From contig NC_066585.1 in the NCBI RefSeq assembly GCF_024323335.1, forward strand, positions 339,079,346-339,143,345: DNA of 64,000 nucleotides. The letters run 5' to 3'. The stretch's first letter is position 1. The number at the start of each line of letters is the position of its first letter. This stretch comes from Lathyrus oleraceus (taxonomy: Eukaryota > Streptophyta > Magnoliopsida > Fabales > Fabaceae). Both the position numbers and the translations under genes were made by a program. Positions 45,582 through 58,675 of the stretch are shown one piece after another. The notes under the pieces were generated by a model. That model was not told the DNA's origin. It ran no database searches and worked only from the letters and a program-made list of their open reading frames with translations.

Positions 45582-48500
45582 TGTAAGACCCTAATTTTGA
45601 CCCTAAGACCCCTCATGGCATCATATCATTGCACATTGCATTTGTCTTTGGGATCATAGCATCTTGGCTCCTTTACCCTTGGGTTGGGACTTGTGTGAGT
45701 TGGTTTGAGATCACCAAACATGCTTTAATTGTATATTATTGATTTTCTTATTTTGTTTACTAACCAAAAGCACAAAAATATGTCACTAACTTTGCTTGTG
45801 TTGAAGCTTAAGCAATCATGTGATCCAAGACTCCTAGGAGGCCCCTATGCTCAAAGAATGGCTAGATGAAAGTGAAAGAAAGCATGAAAATGGTTCCCAA
45901 ATCTCTCAATCATCATAAATGCCTCCCAGGTATCTCAATTTGTCAATTTGATCAAGATAAACCAAAGGGCTTGAGGATTGTTTCCCAAGGAAACCCTAAT
46001 TCAACTATGCATTGATTGTGCCTTGCTCATGAAGCAACCTCAACCCATGATCAAATACAATCAAAGGAAGTTCTTTCATTCATCATTTTATGCATATATG
46101 AGCCCATGTGAGTTCCCTCATTCATTTATTCATCAAGATTGGAAGTTTGGCTTTGAGAAGTTGATCAATCAACTCATCTGACTATTTTGAAATCCACTGA
46201 GACCTAACTTTTTATGTGTTTGTCAAATGAAGATGACCCAAAGAGAAAACATGTTCTTAAGAATCACATGAAAAACTTTCATGTTCATCAAATTTTCATT
46301 TGAAACTTGGAAGGTCATCATTCATTTCAAAACATTATAGGTCATTTTGACTGAAACCCTAATTTTATGTCAACTTCCCAAGGACCTAACTCCTTCATTT
46401 TTTTATGATTTTGAGGTGGGACAAAATGCATTGGAAAGTTTAAGATGTCTACTTAAATTTTTAATACAAAACATTATAGGTCACTTTGGACCAAAGTCAT
46501 TGAAATGTGAAAAAGTCCAACTTCAAGTGACCATAACTTTCTCATCTAAAATCCAAATGATGCAAAATTTAAGTCCAAATTGATTGTCTTGAAAAGATCT
46601 ACAACTTTGGTGTTTAAGGCTTTGTCATTTGAGGCTTGCATCATTGAAACAGAAGGGCTTGAAGTTGGTCCATTTTGGCAAATTTCTCAAATACATGTTT
46701 TGTACATTGAACTTCATGGTCAGTTTTCAATATTTTCCCAACTCCAAGTGGATTTTTGTTCAACATAACATTTGTTCCTTATGTCAAGACCTTTCCAACC
46801 ATTACCCACATGCCTATGTTTCAATTTTTCAAATGGCATTTTCGAAGAGGAGAAGTTTTAGGTTCAATTATGCATACCATATCAAAATTCCATGCACAAG
46901 CTGATATCATGAAATCTGCACGTCCATTTTCATTTGGTTGATGATTAGTAGTCAATTGCAATTGCTTTTGGGCCTTCCATGCGCCTGTACAGGCCCATGC
47001 ATGGAGGACCCAACTTCACATGCACACGGATATTTCATGCTTGCATCACTCTTGGCTATAAATAGAAGGCTTCATTCACTTCAAACTTCAACCTAAAGGC
47101 GCCTGAAGTTCTGCACAATTGAATCCCTAACCCTCACTCAAAGGAATTTTGATTTTTCTCTCAATTTTTCAAGTTCAATTTTCAACTTCATTGGTTGATC
47201 TTTGACTTACAATTCCTTAACCTAGCTTCTTTGTTACTTCAAGAACAAGCTGCATCAAAGAATTGGAGTGGATCAAGCATTGAAACCTGCACTTCAAAGG
47301 TTGATTCTCAAACTGTTTTCATTCGAATCTCTTTGGATTTTGAGCATTTCTTGTATTGGTTGGTACCTCTGAAGTCCTCATGTGAGAGGCAATTGGTTTG
47401 TGCTTTTAATTTTATGAATTGAGAAAGTTCAGTTTGAACACCTTGTTTTTCTATCTCAGATTTCTCCTCCTATGAGAGTATTGAGCAAAAACTAAGGGCA
47501 CAGGGGTGATGTACATCACCCCAACTTTCGAATGATGTATGGATCGTGTATTATGGTGAAGGTTTGAAAACTTGCAACTCTGGCCGGAACAGTGAGTCTC
47601 ACCGGAGAAGACGGTGGTTTCCACCACCGTCCCCACGTGGATGAGTTTCTGGCCCTTGGATCTGGTTCTGGGGATATAATCTTGGCCATGTATTGTTATG
47701 ACTTATTTTAATGATGAGTGTTTCGTTGTTGACCAAGCCTCACCAGACGCGCGCGCCTTTGGTTCCTTGGATCAGCCACGTCAATTAATGAACGCTGATC
47801 CAAGCGTTGTGGGTTTTTCCAATTTTTAATTTTTGTTTTAATTTTCTTTTATTCCAATTATTTTTAAAAATTCATAACTTCTTTATTTGGAATCACAAAA
47901 ATATGGGACCAATTGCAAAAAATTTCTCTTAAATTCTAGTTTCTAAAAATGATTTTTAATTATTTTTGTGATTCCATTTAATATTTTTTGTGAATTATTT
48001 CTTTTCTGGTTATTTTTAATTCATTTAAAATACTTTCCAATATTAAAAAATGCCAAAAATATTTTCTTAACATCTTTGAATGATGATGAATCTATGAAAA
48101 ATATTCTCATCAATTTCTTAATTGATTTGAGATTTATTTGAGATTTTAGTTCAATTATATTATTTCTCTTCATTTTTTAATTGTTTAAAATTAGTTTCTA
48201 TTTTCAAAAAATGATGAAATTTTTTGTCAAACCTTGTTTGACCATGTTGAACTTATGATGATCCAATTGGACTTTTCCAAGTTGATTTGAATTGGATTTG
48301 AAGTTTGACCTTTATTTGTTTATTTTAATTCAAGTATTATTTTAATTCCAAAAAATACCAAAAATATTTTTATTGTTTCTTGACTTCTAAGCTTCATCTC
48401 ACTTCTGTTTACCATTGATTGATGTTGATTCCATTCATATTTGGTCAATGTGTTTTGCTTATGTCATTTGAATTTCAATTATATACATTCCATTTCTTCT

Positions 48501-50009
48501 TATTCTTCTTCTTTTTTTCTTTTTGATCAATAAGTTAATTATTGGCGGTTAGCCTTGACATATGAGGGGCTTAACCTTCTTTGATCCAAATCAAATTCAT
48601 CTTGATCAAAGATCAAGTGAATTTCTTTTCATTAGAGATAGGTTGCTTCTTGGTCAAGCAAAAAACCTAAATCCATACAAAATCATTCTTCTTTTCTTTT
48701 GGCATGGCAAGTTGTAGGAGCTTGGCTTACTAGTCATGATCTCTAACTTGTGCTTGTTGCCTATAGTTTTATTGACCGGCCTCAGATAGGTGTGACTACT
48801 ACATTAGTCCACTTACGATTGCTTAACATAGCACTAAATTTCCTTATGGCACACTAAAACTAACTACTAATTACTAACTTTTAATTCAAGCATTTAATTC
48901 TTGCAATTTATTTTAATGCAATTTAATTCCTTGCTCATTAATTCATTTGTCTTTGTCCTTTGCTCACTTGAGCTCATGTTTATGCTTATGCCATTTACCT
49001 TTTGCTCACTTGAGCACATTATTGTGTATATACTATTGCCTTGTGATTGTTTTGTCTTGTTTGTGGAACCCAATGCAAATGGATAAAGGACTTAGTTTTA
49101 GGACCTTACCTATGCTAAATGGAGTTTCAAGAGCAACTAGGCCTCATGCCTTTAGAATGCTAAATATGTTGAAGAGCAACTAGGCCTCATGCCTTTAGAA
49201 TGCTTAATCTTGAAGATGAATTGAAAGGACCCTAATTCTAAACTCACTCTTGTCCATTCTTTTATTTGCATTGTGGAACTTTTTGATTTGTGTGTTCTTG
49301 TGTGATAGGGATCCTAAACTTGAGCCAATTAGAAGAACCATTGTCATGGACATCCAAGATAAGAGATACAAAAGCCAATTGGAAGATTCTTAGGAGCTTG
49401 GTTGATTATTTGCTTGATTGCTTGAGTCATTTGCTTATTGCTTGCTAATTCCAAAGGAAAGGAGCAACTTGGATCATCTTTATGATCTCAAGAAGGGAAC
49501 TCCAAGTGGATCTGTGGTTTTAGGTTGAGTTTTCTCCCTTTGATAACAAAAGACCTTAAAGCTTTTGGCCAATTAATTCACCAACTTCTTTTGAGATTTT
49601 TACCCCGAACTACGAGGTTTTGATCCTACCTTTCTAAGATGGTACGTAGGCAATGGGTTTATCCATTCAAACACAAAATTGTAAATAACTTGTATATTCT
49701 TTTCTCATCTCTCCAATCATGTTTGCACAAATATTTTCACAAATACCAACCTACCATACAACATTTTTAAAAAGGGCTCCCTTAGAGTACTAAGGATGTT
49801 TTGGGTGCTTAAAACCTTCCCATTGCATAACCAACCCCCTTACCCAGATCTCTGACATTTTTATTAGTTTTTGATTTGATAAAACTTCTCGATTTTTGTT
49901 CGCTTTCTAACCTTTCCTTTGGATAAATAGAAGTACGGTGGCGACTCGAGTTGTATGATTTACTTTTGATTTAGTCAATAAATCTAAAGGTAACGAATAC
50001 CCCACTACA
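45582..50009 (+). mobile_element. Element B 3' LTR
   Basis: A 4428-bp LTR from TGTAAGACCC to CCCCACTACA, followed by the CTTCG duplication. TATA box at 47057-47064. It matches the split 5' LTR but lacks about 43 bases near 46455 and 424 bases at 49507-49509 (between GTGG repeats, compare 29817-30244). It keeps the stretch GCGCCTGTACAGGCC at 46981-46995 that is lost where C entered the 5' copy. No gene. Confidence 0.93.
47057..47064 (+). promoter_or_regulatory. TATA box of element B 3' LTR
   Basis: TATAAATA in GGCTATAAATAGAAGG. Same position relative to the LTR as 27367-27374. Confidence 0.65.
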
Positions 50010-50014
50010 CTTCG

Positions 50015-50197
50015 GACCCCAAGTTGACTAGCTCAATCTGCTCTTCGAACGGCTGAATGGCTTTTTCCTCGTACTCAAGTAGACGGGATAATTCATTAGA
50101 TACTTCTTTATCAATCTCTTCCTCAACCTCAAACATAGGGAAATCAAAGTTCGGAGAGGGCGTAGGATCATTGTATTCAATGGATTTGGAAACCAAC
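50015..50197 (-). pseudogene. pol: Element A pol exon 2, N-terminal piece
   Basis: On the minus strand exon 2 starts after the intron (LVSKSIEYNDPTPSPNFDFP), continues EVEEEIDKEVSNELSRLLEY and reaches VNLGSE at the B insertion. After the CTTCG duplication the frame continues at 11557 with DDVKEVKIGSQL. This piece is the N-terminal extension before the RT fingers. It proves that B is inserted in A. Confidence 0.88.
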
Positions 50198-50452
50198 CTG
50201 CATAATGATTTGATATTTTGATTTTAGAGAAGTGAATTGTGACCAAATATTATGCAGATGGACAATTATTATTTATTTATGTTTTTTGTGATTACCATTT
50301 TCAGAAAGGAGAAAAGTAAAAATAAAACATCATAGATGTGGATGAATAGAATTGCATTTTATTGATGATAATTTGAAAAATGCCCAACAATGTTCACTTC
50401 TCCCTTAGGCATAGGATACGTATTTTTCTTAAAACAATGAAAAACAAATTAC
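50198..50452 (-). other. Ogre intron in element A
   Basis: 255 bases on the minus strand with donor CTCTAA|GTAATT (GT at 50452-50451) and acceptor ATTATGCAG|G (AG at 50199-50198). Splicing restores the frame (Ser-Lys-Leu-Val-Ser). Unspliced, the donor makes the stop TAA. Same layout as in B. Confidence 0.78.
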
Positions 50453-52209
50453 TTAGAGCGATGGATAATAACAGGAACATCAACAGAAACCCAATTGTTG
50501 CAAGTCTTGCCATGCGTCACAAAGTTGACGCAATCTTCATCTTCATCGCCTTCGATCACAACAGTTGAGTGTTGTTCATTACCATAGATGAACCCCCCGC
50601 TACAGAAACTCGGTTGCACTTCTTCAGCTTTGACATTAGACTCCCCTCACTAGAATCCCAATCTGGCTGTATTCTTGTTCTCGCAGACTTCTACCATTCG
50701 GCCCCACTGATCTATACTGCCAGCTTCAATAGCTTTCTGAGCATCCTTGAAAAAAGACATGGGTTCCCTAATTTTCTTTACTTCATCAATAGATAGAGCT
50801 TGGAACGAAGTTCCAACCTCCTCCTTAGCTTCAATGTAAGAAAAAAATGACAGATGGCTCACCAAAAGCGTTTTCTCCCCACCAATGATGATAAGCTTAC
50901 CATTCTTCACAAATTTGAGCTTCTAGTGTAGAGTTGATGTTACAGCTCCAGCCTCATGGATCCATGGCCTTCCCAATAAAAAACTATAGGCCGGGTGGAT
51001 ATCCATTACTTGAAAAGTAATTTGAAAATCACTCAGACCTATCTTCATTGGAAGGCCCACTTCTCCTATGACAGTCTTGCGAGAACCATCAAAAGCTTTA
51101 ACAATTATGCCACTTTACCTCATCGGGGCGCCTTGGTAGAATAATCTAGACAAAGTTGATTTGGGGAGTACATCCAGAGAAGAACCGGTATCAACTAGCA
51201 CATTTGACAATGCATCCTCCTTGCAGTTCATCGATATATGTAGTGCCAGATTGTGATTTCTTCCTTCCTCAGGAAGTTCTTCATCAAAAAAATTTAGATT
51301 GTTGCAAGAAGTAATGTTAGCCACAATGTGGTCAAACTGATCCACAGTTATGTCATGTTCAACATAAGCTTCCTCCAACACTCTTTGCAATGCTTCTCTG
51401 TGTGCTTCAGAATTCATTAGTAGAGACAACACTGAAATATTCAAATGAGTTTTGAGCAACTGCTCCACCACATTAAATTCACTCTTCTTGATTAATCTCA
51501 GTACCTCATCGTCATCATTAGGCTTTAGCTTGCTAGATTCACCAGACTGACACGCTGAAGCACTAACTGGGTTTACTGCAGATACATCAACCTTCTTACT
51601 GACTGCAGCCTCTTCTACATCCTTTAGAAAGACTGGGCCAAATATACGACCACTACGGGTCACCTTCACAATATCAACTATATTCACAACAGAATTTGTC
51701 GTAGGCAACAGAACCTCTTGACCATTCTCCACTATGGTGGCATTAAACTGGTAAGGAACAGCTCTATCGAATACATACGAGATGGGGGCCGCTAACCGTA
51801 TTACTAACGGCGATATCGATCTACTGATGATGTTGCTACTGCTACTGTCAAACTGGATGACTACCTGCTCAGGGGTCTTAAACACTGGTACTATTACATT
51901 GATATCATATATATCCCTTGACTGTTAAATCTGAATTACATTCTCATCCATCAACTTTTGGATATCCCTCTTGACAATCAAACACCCACGGGGGTTCACG
52001 CTATAAATTGCAAAATCATCATGGTCGTGCTCACAATCACTGATTGTACACAAGGTCCTATGCATCTCCATCAAGAACCTACGGATACGTCACACATCGA
52101 AGACTCAGAAATTTCCCGGGCAACCTTCCACCATATTGACAGAGGAATTACCATGGGCGGGCAACGGATTGGCTTTCACATTCGATGCACAGTCCTCAAA
52201 GGACACCAT
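50453..52209 (-). pseudogene. pro: Element A protease region, truncated by element D
   Basis: Minus-strand protease part of gag-pro. The long open part (51115-51885) includes VVNIVDIVKVTRSGRIF and the active site LVDTGSSLDVLPKS, then a stop at 51115-51117 in a GAPMR-stop context (Gln in C). The frame continues with LLGRPWIHEAG-like sequence, another TAG near 50924-50926 (Gln in C), and the open segment 50650-50910 (GKLIIIGGEKTLLVSHL). Upstream, the knuckle-proximal linker is cut at 52209 by LTR D. Gag, ORF1 and the 5' LTR of A are not in the window. Confidence 0.85.
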
Positions 52210-52639
52210 TGTCGCATCCGCGAAAAACAACCGGCGGGAAAAACAAACAAACAGAGCCGCCACCGTGCGTTATTTATCCCAAAGGAGGGAAAGGAAATGC
52301 TCGAAGTAAACCTGGAAAGGAAATGGTCTTACGACCGGAGATTACAAGGATCGGGAGTCGGTTACGCAAGGGGAAGGTATTAGCACCCCTCACGTCCATC
52401 GTACTCGACGGGATCCACGCTCAGAAGAATAGAATAAGGTTGCTGAATAACTGCTCAAAAATAATGCACACACACTGGAATAAACAGGCGGAGGAGGATG
52501 GAGGAAGAGGACTCGGCAGGATATCGCATCCTGGGCCTACGTAGTTTGTCAGAAACAAACATCAGAGTCAACGTAGTTCGGGTAACGCACGCCGAAACAA
52601 AACACACGCACAGACCCTGAGACGTCAAAGCAAACACAC

Positions 52640-52860
52640 AAATGGAAACAGACTGCCAATGGCTGGTCTTACGTCCGACTCCAAGCAACAAACCCAAACA
52701 AGGAAACCGAATGCCAATCGCTGGACTTACGTCAGACTCCAAGCAACAAACCCAAACAAGGAAACCGAATGCCAATCGCTGGACTTACGTCAGACTCCAA
52801 GCACACAACAAACAAACAAGGAAACCGAATGCCAATCGTTGGGCTTACATCAGACTCCAA
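52640..52860 (-). repeat. Tandem repeat in LTR D (about 59 bp, 4 units)
   Basis: Units end with GACTCC at 52682, 52740, 52798 and 52858. The core is AATGCCAATCGCTGGACTTA. Inverted, this is the repeat at 4329-4530 in LTR S, but the spacing is more regular here. The repeat-peptide ORFs are artefacts. Confidence 0.9.
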
Positions 52861-55538
52861 ACAAACAAACACACACCAAAAAAGAAAAAGGGTGCCCGGA
52901 GAGATCTCGTACGATCTCCTGCCTACGTACCTCATCTGGTATGAGGATGAGGGCGACGTAGTTCCCCTGAATAGGGGAGAAACTCTCTCCTAAACCAGAG
53001 ACCGGGAAATAACAACTAAAAGGGAGACTGACTCGAGCCTAAAAGTTGTCATGCAATCCACAATAGTCCTAGGTTGAGGTTTCTAACAGATCCTAACTCG
53101 CACAGGCAGCAAGCTAGCCTAAACAGCACATAATCAACACAAGCACAAGAGAACAAGCACACACACTATATGCAAACAAGTGGCTCACACAAGGCTAGAC
53201 TTTAGTCAAGGGGTCAAATCAACCTCGACAAACAAGCCATCTGGAAAAGGGTGTTGTTAGCTCTTAACCCTAACATTGAGAGTTAGGGTGAAGCAGATGA
53301 AATGTAGATGAGGGTTATGCCTCATAGCTCTTATCCCTGGCCTGGGAGAGCTTAAACAATGAAAGTGTGGGAGTTCAGAAAGAAGGAACTCTTCTTCACA
53401 AATGACTGACACAACAAGATCTTGGGTTTTTATTCAAAGTGCATCAACACATGGTGTGAGCAAGATGAAAGAAACAACTGAATAGCAGGGGATGGATTGC
53501 ACATCCCTTTTATCTGCCAATGCCCCTTCACTTAGGAGGTCTTTATATGTACAAGGCACAAAGATAAACAAACACAAACATTGCCTCTTAAGGAGGGCTT
53601 CAGACAGGTGCCTGCCAAAGTAACATGACAGGTCTTCCAGACTACATGAAGAATAGGGATTATACCTAAGTGGTATGCCAACCACAAGCAAAGCAAAGCA
53701 AAGTTCAAATGAACTTAAAGCAACTTAGGTACCTGTGTAAACAACTAAACAAATCAGTACAGTATTCAGACAAACAGACAACAGTCAACAACACACAGAC
53801 AATCCAACATGCACTATGAGTAAGCCATAAGGCAAACACTCAAATGAATTATCATCAAAGCCTACAAAACAAACAAATGTTAGCCAACAATAACAAATGA
53901 CCAAGCTCAAATGAAGGAGCAACATCAATCATGGAGGTGCATACTTGAACCTCAAACTCACAACTCAAATGTAAGTCCAAACCACTAGGTCAAAGCCTAG
54001 GGTCAAAGGTGAAGAAAAAATTCAAAACAGGAGCTGAAATTTAACACAATGCAACTTCAAACACATATTAACATTTCCTAAAAAGGACCAAGCCAAAATC
54101 ATCAAGCAAGTCCATGTAATAAGCAAGGGAAGTCAAAGACAATTTCAAAGCATACATTTGGACATTGAGAATGAAAATTCTAAATCAAAACAGAAATGAT
54201 TCAAATAATTCTGGAAAAAATCATAAGCATTCAACACATCTAACATGATCATCATACAAAAAATCAGAATCAACAGAAGTCATTTGATATGGAAATGAAA
54301 TTGCACAAGTTGATCAACCAAAGGTGTGACACAAATTGTCACACCATACAAACATGTGCATAAAACAGAAATGGTAAATGAGAAAAATACCAAACCAAGC
54401 CTAAAACAATCATTAACATGTTAAGAATCATCATGCAAAATTTCAAAGCATTTGGATCAATATCAAGCATTTCACAATAGAAAGAGCAAGGCAAGGTCAC
54501 AAATGTACATATGTTCAATCATCCTAACACCATTCAAAATCCAGCCATGCACAACTTCAGAATTTATCATCTAAAAATAGAGGACATTTTAATGAGCAAG
54601 TAGCAAAAAACCAGGTATTTTTGGAGCATTTTTCAAATTGATATGATTTTTTGAAGTTGACATAAAAATATTTGAAAAGAAAATGAAGAATGCATGAAAT
54701 TTGGAGGGAAATACATAAATGCTGAATGAATTTGAAAACTGGCACAGGCAAGGTTCGAACACGGTACGAATTCAAATGAAGCGCGCGCCAAGCATGAAAC
54801 GACGTTGTTTCACCTGCAAACCCTAGCGCATCACTAGCGACAGAAAGACGGACGCTAGGTCGTCGCTACGATGAAGATCTTCATCTTCCTCACGAAGGTG
54901 AAGATGAACAGTATGAACATTCAAAGCCAAATTTCCAGAATTTTCCAGAATTCTAAAAATCTTATATCATCATGAAGCTCTTTCAATGGAGAACACAGAT
55001 CAACTAAAATCTAAGCTCAATTCATCAAGATCAAAGAGAATCGATGCAAAACATTTTTGAATGCAAAACTTGAATCACACATATCTCATCCAATAATGCA
55101 CTATTTTTCATGAAATTTTCACCAGAATCATCAGCAACATGAGATCTACATTATTATATGCATGGATTTGAGAATTAAGAAGTTTGAAAAATTAACCTCT
55201 TGAAGAGCAGCTCTTGGATTCGCACGATTCAAGGCTTGTAATGGTCCAAATCAGTTCCAGAATACTTGTAGTGATGATTGATGAAGAATTTGAGGCTTGG
55301 AAACGTGTAGATCTAGCTCACTAATCAACTTCCATGGCAATGTTCTTGAACTTCAAATGCTCGATTATGGCTCCAATTCTTCAAACAAATGATGGATTCA
55401 CACTCACTGATCATGAATCTTCAACAAAAACAAGGTGTTATGTTGAAGAAATTTGAAATTTGATTAGAAGAAAATTTTGGAGGGAGAGAGAATTTTGAGA
55501 TCTAGATCTAGAATTCTCCCAAATTCTGTTACAATTAT

Positions 55539-55547
55539 CTATATATA
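55539..55547 (-). promoter_or_regulatory. Putative TATA box of LTR D
   Basis: TATATATAG on the minus strand, followed downstream (55440-55510) by CT-rich sequence on that strand. Placement is similar to the TATA box in LTR S. Confidence 0.4.
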
Positions 55548-56455
55548 TCATGTGCTAATCCATTCTTAATCAAAATTAAGCAAAGTTAAGTTGAAATTAA
55601 GTGAAAACAAGGTGTATGGTAAAAATGACAAATTCGCATGATGCATGTAGTAAATGGACGTGAACAGTGCCATGTGCTTGATCAAAGTCACTCAAAATCA
55701 TTTTTTAAAACACATTGGCAATGGCAAAAAGTTCTCATGATGCACCAATTTTAAATTTATGATTTTCCCTCCAAAATCTTCATGAATAAGCAAATGATCA
55801 TATGTTAAAATTTCATGCAATGTGATGGATGTTTTGGAAACTACATGTCATGAGAAGCAAAATGCAAAAAGAACCACCAAATTTGGAGTTATGAATCAAA
55901 AGTTGTGCCCTTTTGAAGTTCCATGTACACTTGGCAATGATTGGACCATATCTCCTCAACCATTCATCAGATGCTCATGATCTTGGACATTTTGGAAATG
56001 GGAGAGAGAGATCTTCAACTTTCATGTTGGACAAAATTTCATTTGAAGCTTCTTTGATGATGTAAAATCAAGTTGCATTTGAATCAAAAACTTTCCATTT
56101 CTGGAAACTTTCAATTACAGGTCATTTTCCATTTTTGGAAACTTTGATCTGACCTTAAATTCTTCAAGATATGCATTTGACATGATTAATAAGCCTCTTT
56201 TTAACATGAATGAGATGTTGAAACTCATTTCTCCACCTCCTAGCCCTCAGTTGACTTTCTGTTGACTTTCTAGGTCCTCAGATGACTTGAACATGCTCAG
56301 ATGACTTTGAGCCTCAACCACTTGATGAAATGGCTCCAAAATGAACCCTAGCTTATACAAGCTCAATAAAATCATATGATGATCTCCTTCTCCAGAAAGA
56401 CCTCATCTCCTTGAAAATCCCTGACTGGTAGAATGCAACTGATTAGGGTTGACCA

Positions 56456-56741
56456 GAGGTCAAAACCCTAATCCCAAAGAATTTGAGCATGAACAATGAG
56501 CCTTTGAGGAAGACATAACCATGATGATGATGACATATCCTTGCCAATAAGATAATGGTCAAACTCCTTGAGGGACCAAGAAACCCTAATTGAAGCACGA
56601 GGTCAAAACCCTAATCCCAAAGAATTTGAGCATGAACAATGAGCCTTTGAGGAAGACATAACCATGATGATGATGACATATCCTTGCCAATAAGATAATG
56701 GTCAAACTCCTTGAGGGACCAAGAAACCCTAATTGAAGCAC
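56456..56741. repeat. 143-bp tandem duplication in LTR D
   Basis: Two head-to-tail copies (56456-56598 and 56599-56741) read identical by eye. A recent event in this LTR copy. LTR S has no equivalent doubling. Confidence 0.92.
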
Positions 56742-56942
56742 AAACCCCCAAATGGCTGATGATCAATCCATGAGACCCTCAGGCTTGCATCTCTTAACCC
56801 CTCTATCTTCTGAGAAAGACTTTAGAGGATGACTTGCTTGTTCTCACATGATATGCAATATGCAAATGCCTAATGCCCTAAATATGAAATGCAATATGAT
56901 AGACTAGTCCCAAGAGAGGAGGGCAAATTTTGAGGTGTTACA

Positions 56943-57594
56943 GCTGCCCCTATTCAATCCATTGTGAACCTGTCGATATGAATAGCCTCGGCTTTCAGAT
57001 GATCAGGGTGAAGAGTGACTGAATACCAAGAACAGACGAACAATTTGCACTCTGATGGGAAATAATTAACAGTGCCTATCAGAATCGGCAAAGAAGTGAT
57101 CTCAAAAGAAGAAAAATCCGTCTGGTACGGAGAAAGTCGGCCTGAATACCGAAACAGAATGTTGACCTGGATACCAAAATAAACAGTAACATAGGAATAC
57201 CCATGGCCTGAACGCCGCATTCGCTGGGGATTATTATATTATTTTTTTTACTTTTTCTTGAACCCCGAAACTTTCTTATTGATGATGATTTTTTTTTTTG
57301 CTTTTCTTGGACCCCGAACAAATATTTTCTTTCATGCAGATGATCCCGGATCACCGCAGTTGAACCCCGACACCTTCATAGTAGTCTTGTTTGCCAAACA
57401 ATGAACCCCGCTCTCCAATTGAACCCCAGTCGCCTGACGATAGCTCGTGATCGCCGTTGTGAACCCCTCTCTCCAGAAAACACCCCGTGTCTCCCTTTCT
57501 CCATTTGAACCCCGCTCTCCAGAAAATGCCCAGCATCTCCTTCTCTCCATTTGAACCCCGCTCTCCATTTTCTTGTGATAATTCTGCTGGCAGT
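56943..57594 (-). other. Element D interior: PPT and 3' block, cut by E
   Basis: The PPT (TTGAATAGGGGCAGC, minus strand) is at 56943-56957. It is followed by sequence homologous to E's 3' block, with short hairpins such as TGCC/GGCA (57073-57090), TCGG/CCGA (57137-57152) and GGC/GCC (57205-57216). From 57255 to 57570 there are repeated GAACCCCG units, at least seven, several as TTTGAACCCCGCTCTCCA. E begins at 57595, so the rest of D is outside the window. Confidence 0.7.
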
Positions 57595-58675
57595 TGTCGC
57601 AACCTGAAAAATACAGTGCGCAAAAAAAAACAACCGGCGAAAGAAAAATGACAGAAGAGTCGCCACCGTGCGTTATTTATCCCAAAGGAGGGAAAGGAAA
57701 CGCTCGAAGTAAACCTGAAAAAGGAAAGGACAAGACGGGGTCTCGCAACCAAATCTTGGGTTCGGGAGTCGGTTATGCGAAGGGAAGGTATTAGCACCCC
57801 TACGCATCCATAGTACTCTACGGGATCCACTTTTGCGGTTTTGATCTAAAGGGTGTGGGATTACCTGATGTGTTTATTTACTAAAAACGTTAAGAGAAAT
57901 GACTCGCGCGGATGTCGCATCCACTGCATACGTATCTCATCTGAATATGAGAATCAGAGTCTTCGTAGCTCGGCTGACATATGGGTTGGGGGTAATTGTG
58001 CTCGCTAAGACATCGCGTCTTATGCCTACGTATCTCATCTGGAATGAGAATCAGAGGAAGCCGTAGTTCGGCTAACTACGGGGTTATGGATTGGGTTTTG
58101 GACGAACAACGTCACTACGCAATCTACCGGATGCTCGACCTTTGGAGACTTACTCGCCTGTAGTAGAAGGAGTAAACGTATGTTATGGTTTTAGGGTTTG
58201 GGATGCTCGAGGGCAAACAGGCAGTCCTTGACGAAGGAACCGCGCTACATGTGGGGATACGAATACAAAACACAAAACATGTATCTCAAAGTAAAATGCC
58301 GCCAAGGGGCTCAAACATTGCCTCCTATCGAGGTCTTCCAGCTAAGAAAGCGATAAAGTACGAGAAAGGAAAAAAAATTACCACACGGATAAAGATCCGA
58401 AGCTATAGCAGTTAAAGGAGCAAGAAGCTCTGAAATCTCTCCAGCTGGACCGTCAAAGGAAATCAGTCAACACGAATAATCAGAATAAAACTTCAGAGGG
58501 TATCCCACAAATAAAGTGGGAAACCACGCGAGTGTCTCTGCAAAAGCCATATGAGCCCTCACAAAACTCGACAAAGGGTTAGAGCAGCAGGATGAAATCC
58601 AGAGAAAATAATGCAATGGAAACACAAGACAGGTTAGAATAAAGAGAACAAAAAAAACGAATACTGTCACGTTCG

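Larger units (their letters stand above)
11558..50009 (+). mobile_element. Element B: Ogre retrotransposon with nested insertions
   Basis: This is a complete but degenerate Ogre in plus orientation. LTR ends are TGTAAGACCC and CCACTACA, flanked by the 5-bp duplication CTTCG (11553-11557 and 50010-50014). Removing it rejoins element A's reading frame in the second exon, just after an NLGSE-like segment. Without the inserts (C at 12999-27305 and the copia-type LTR at 32785-34145) B is about 22.8 kb, within the known range for legume Ogres. Order: 5' LTR, PBS, leader, ORF1, gag-protease, intron, RT-RH-INT, 3' block, PPT, 3' LTR. The 5' and 3' LTRs are alike by eye apart from a few indels. Confidence 0.93.
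52210..56942 (-). mobile_element. Element D 3' LTR
   Basis: A 4733-bp LTR on the minus strand starting TGTAACACCTCAAAATTTGC at 56942 and ending GGATGCGACA at 52210. The ends match LTR E. The body matches LTR S instead (for example 53590-53660 with 3750-3820). It interrupts element A's gag-pro. The target duplication cannot be checked because D's other end is outside the window. The PBS-like stretch in U5 is at 52248-52263. No gene. Confidence 0.85.

Noticed and set aside
52642..52961. ORFs with a repeated NRMPIAGLTSDSK-type peptide, possibly a repeat protein
   Set aside because: They follow the 59-bp tandem repeat of LTR D in several frames at once and have no conserved start; the inverted copy in LTR S is equally non-coding.
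57351..57830. 159-aa ORF over the D/E junction
   Set aside because: It crosses the boundary of two elements at 57595 and reflects the GAACCCCG repeat.
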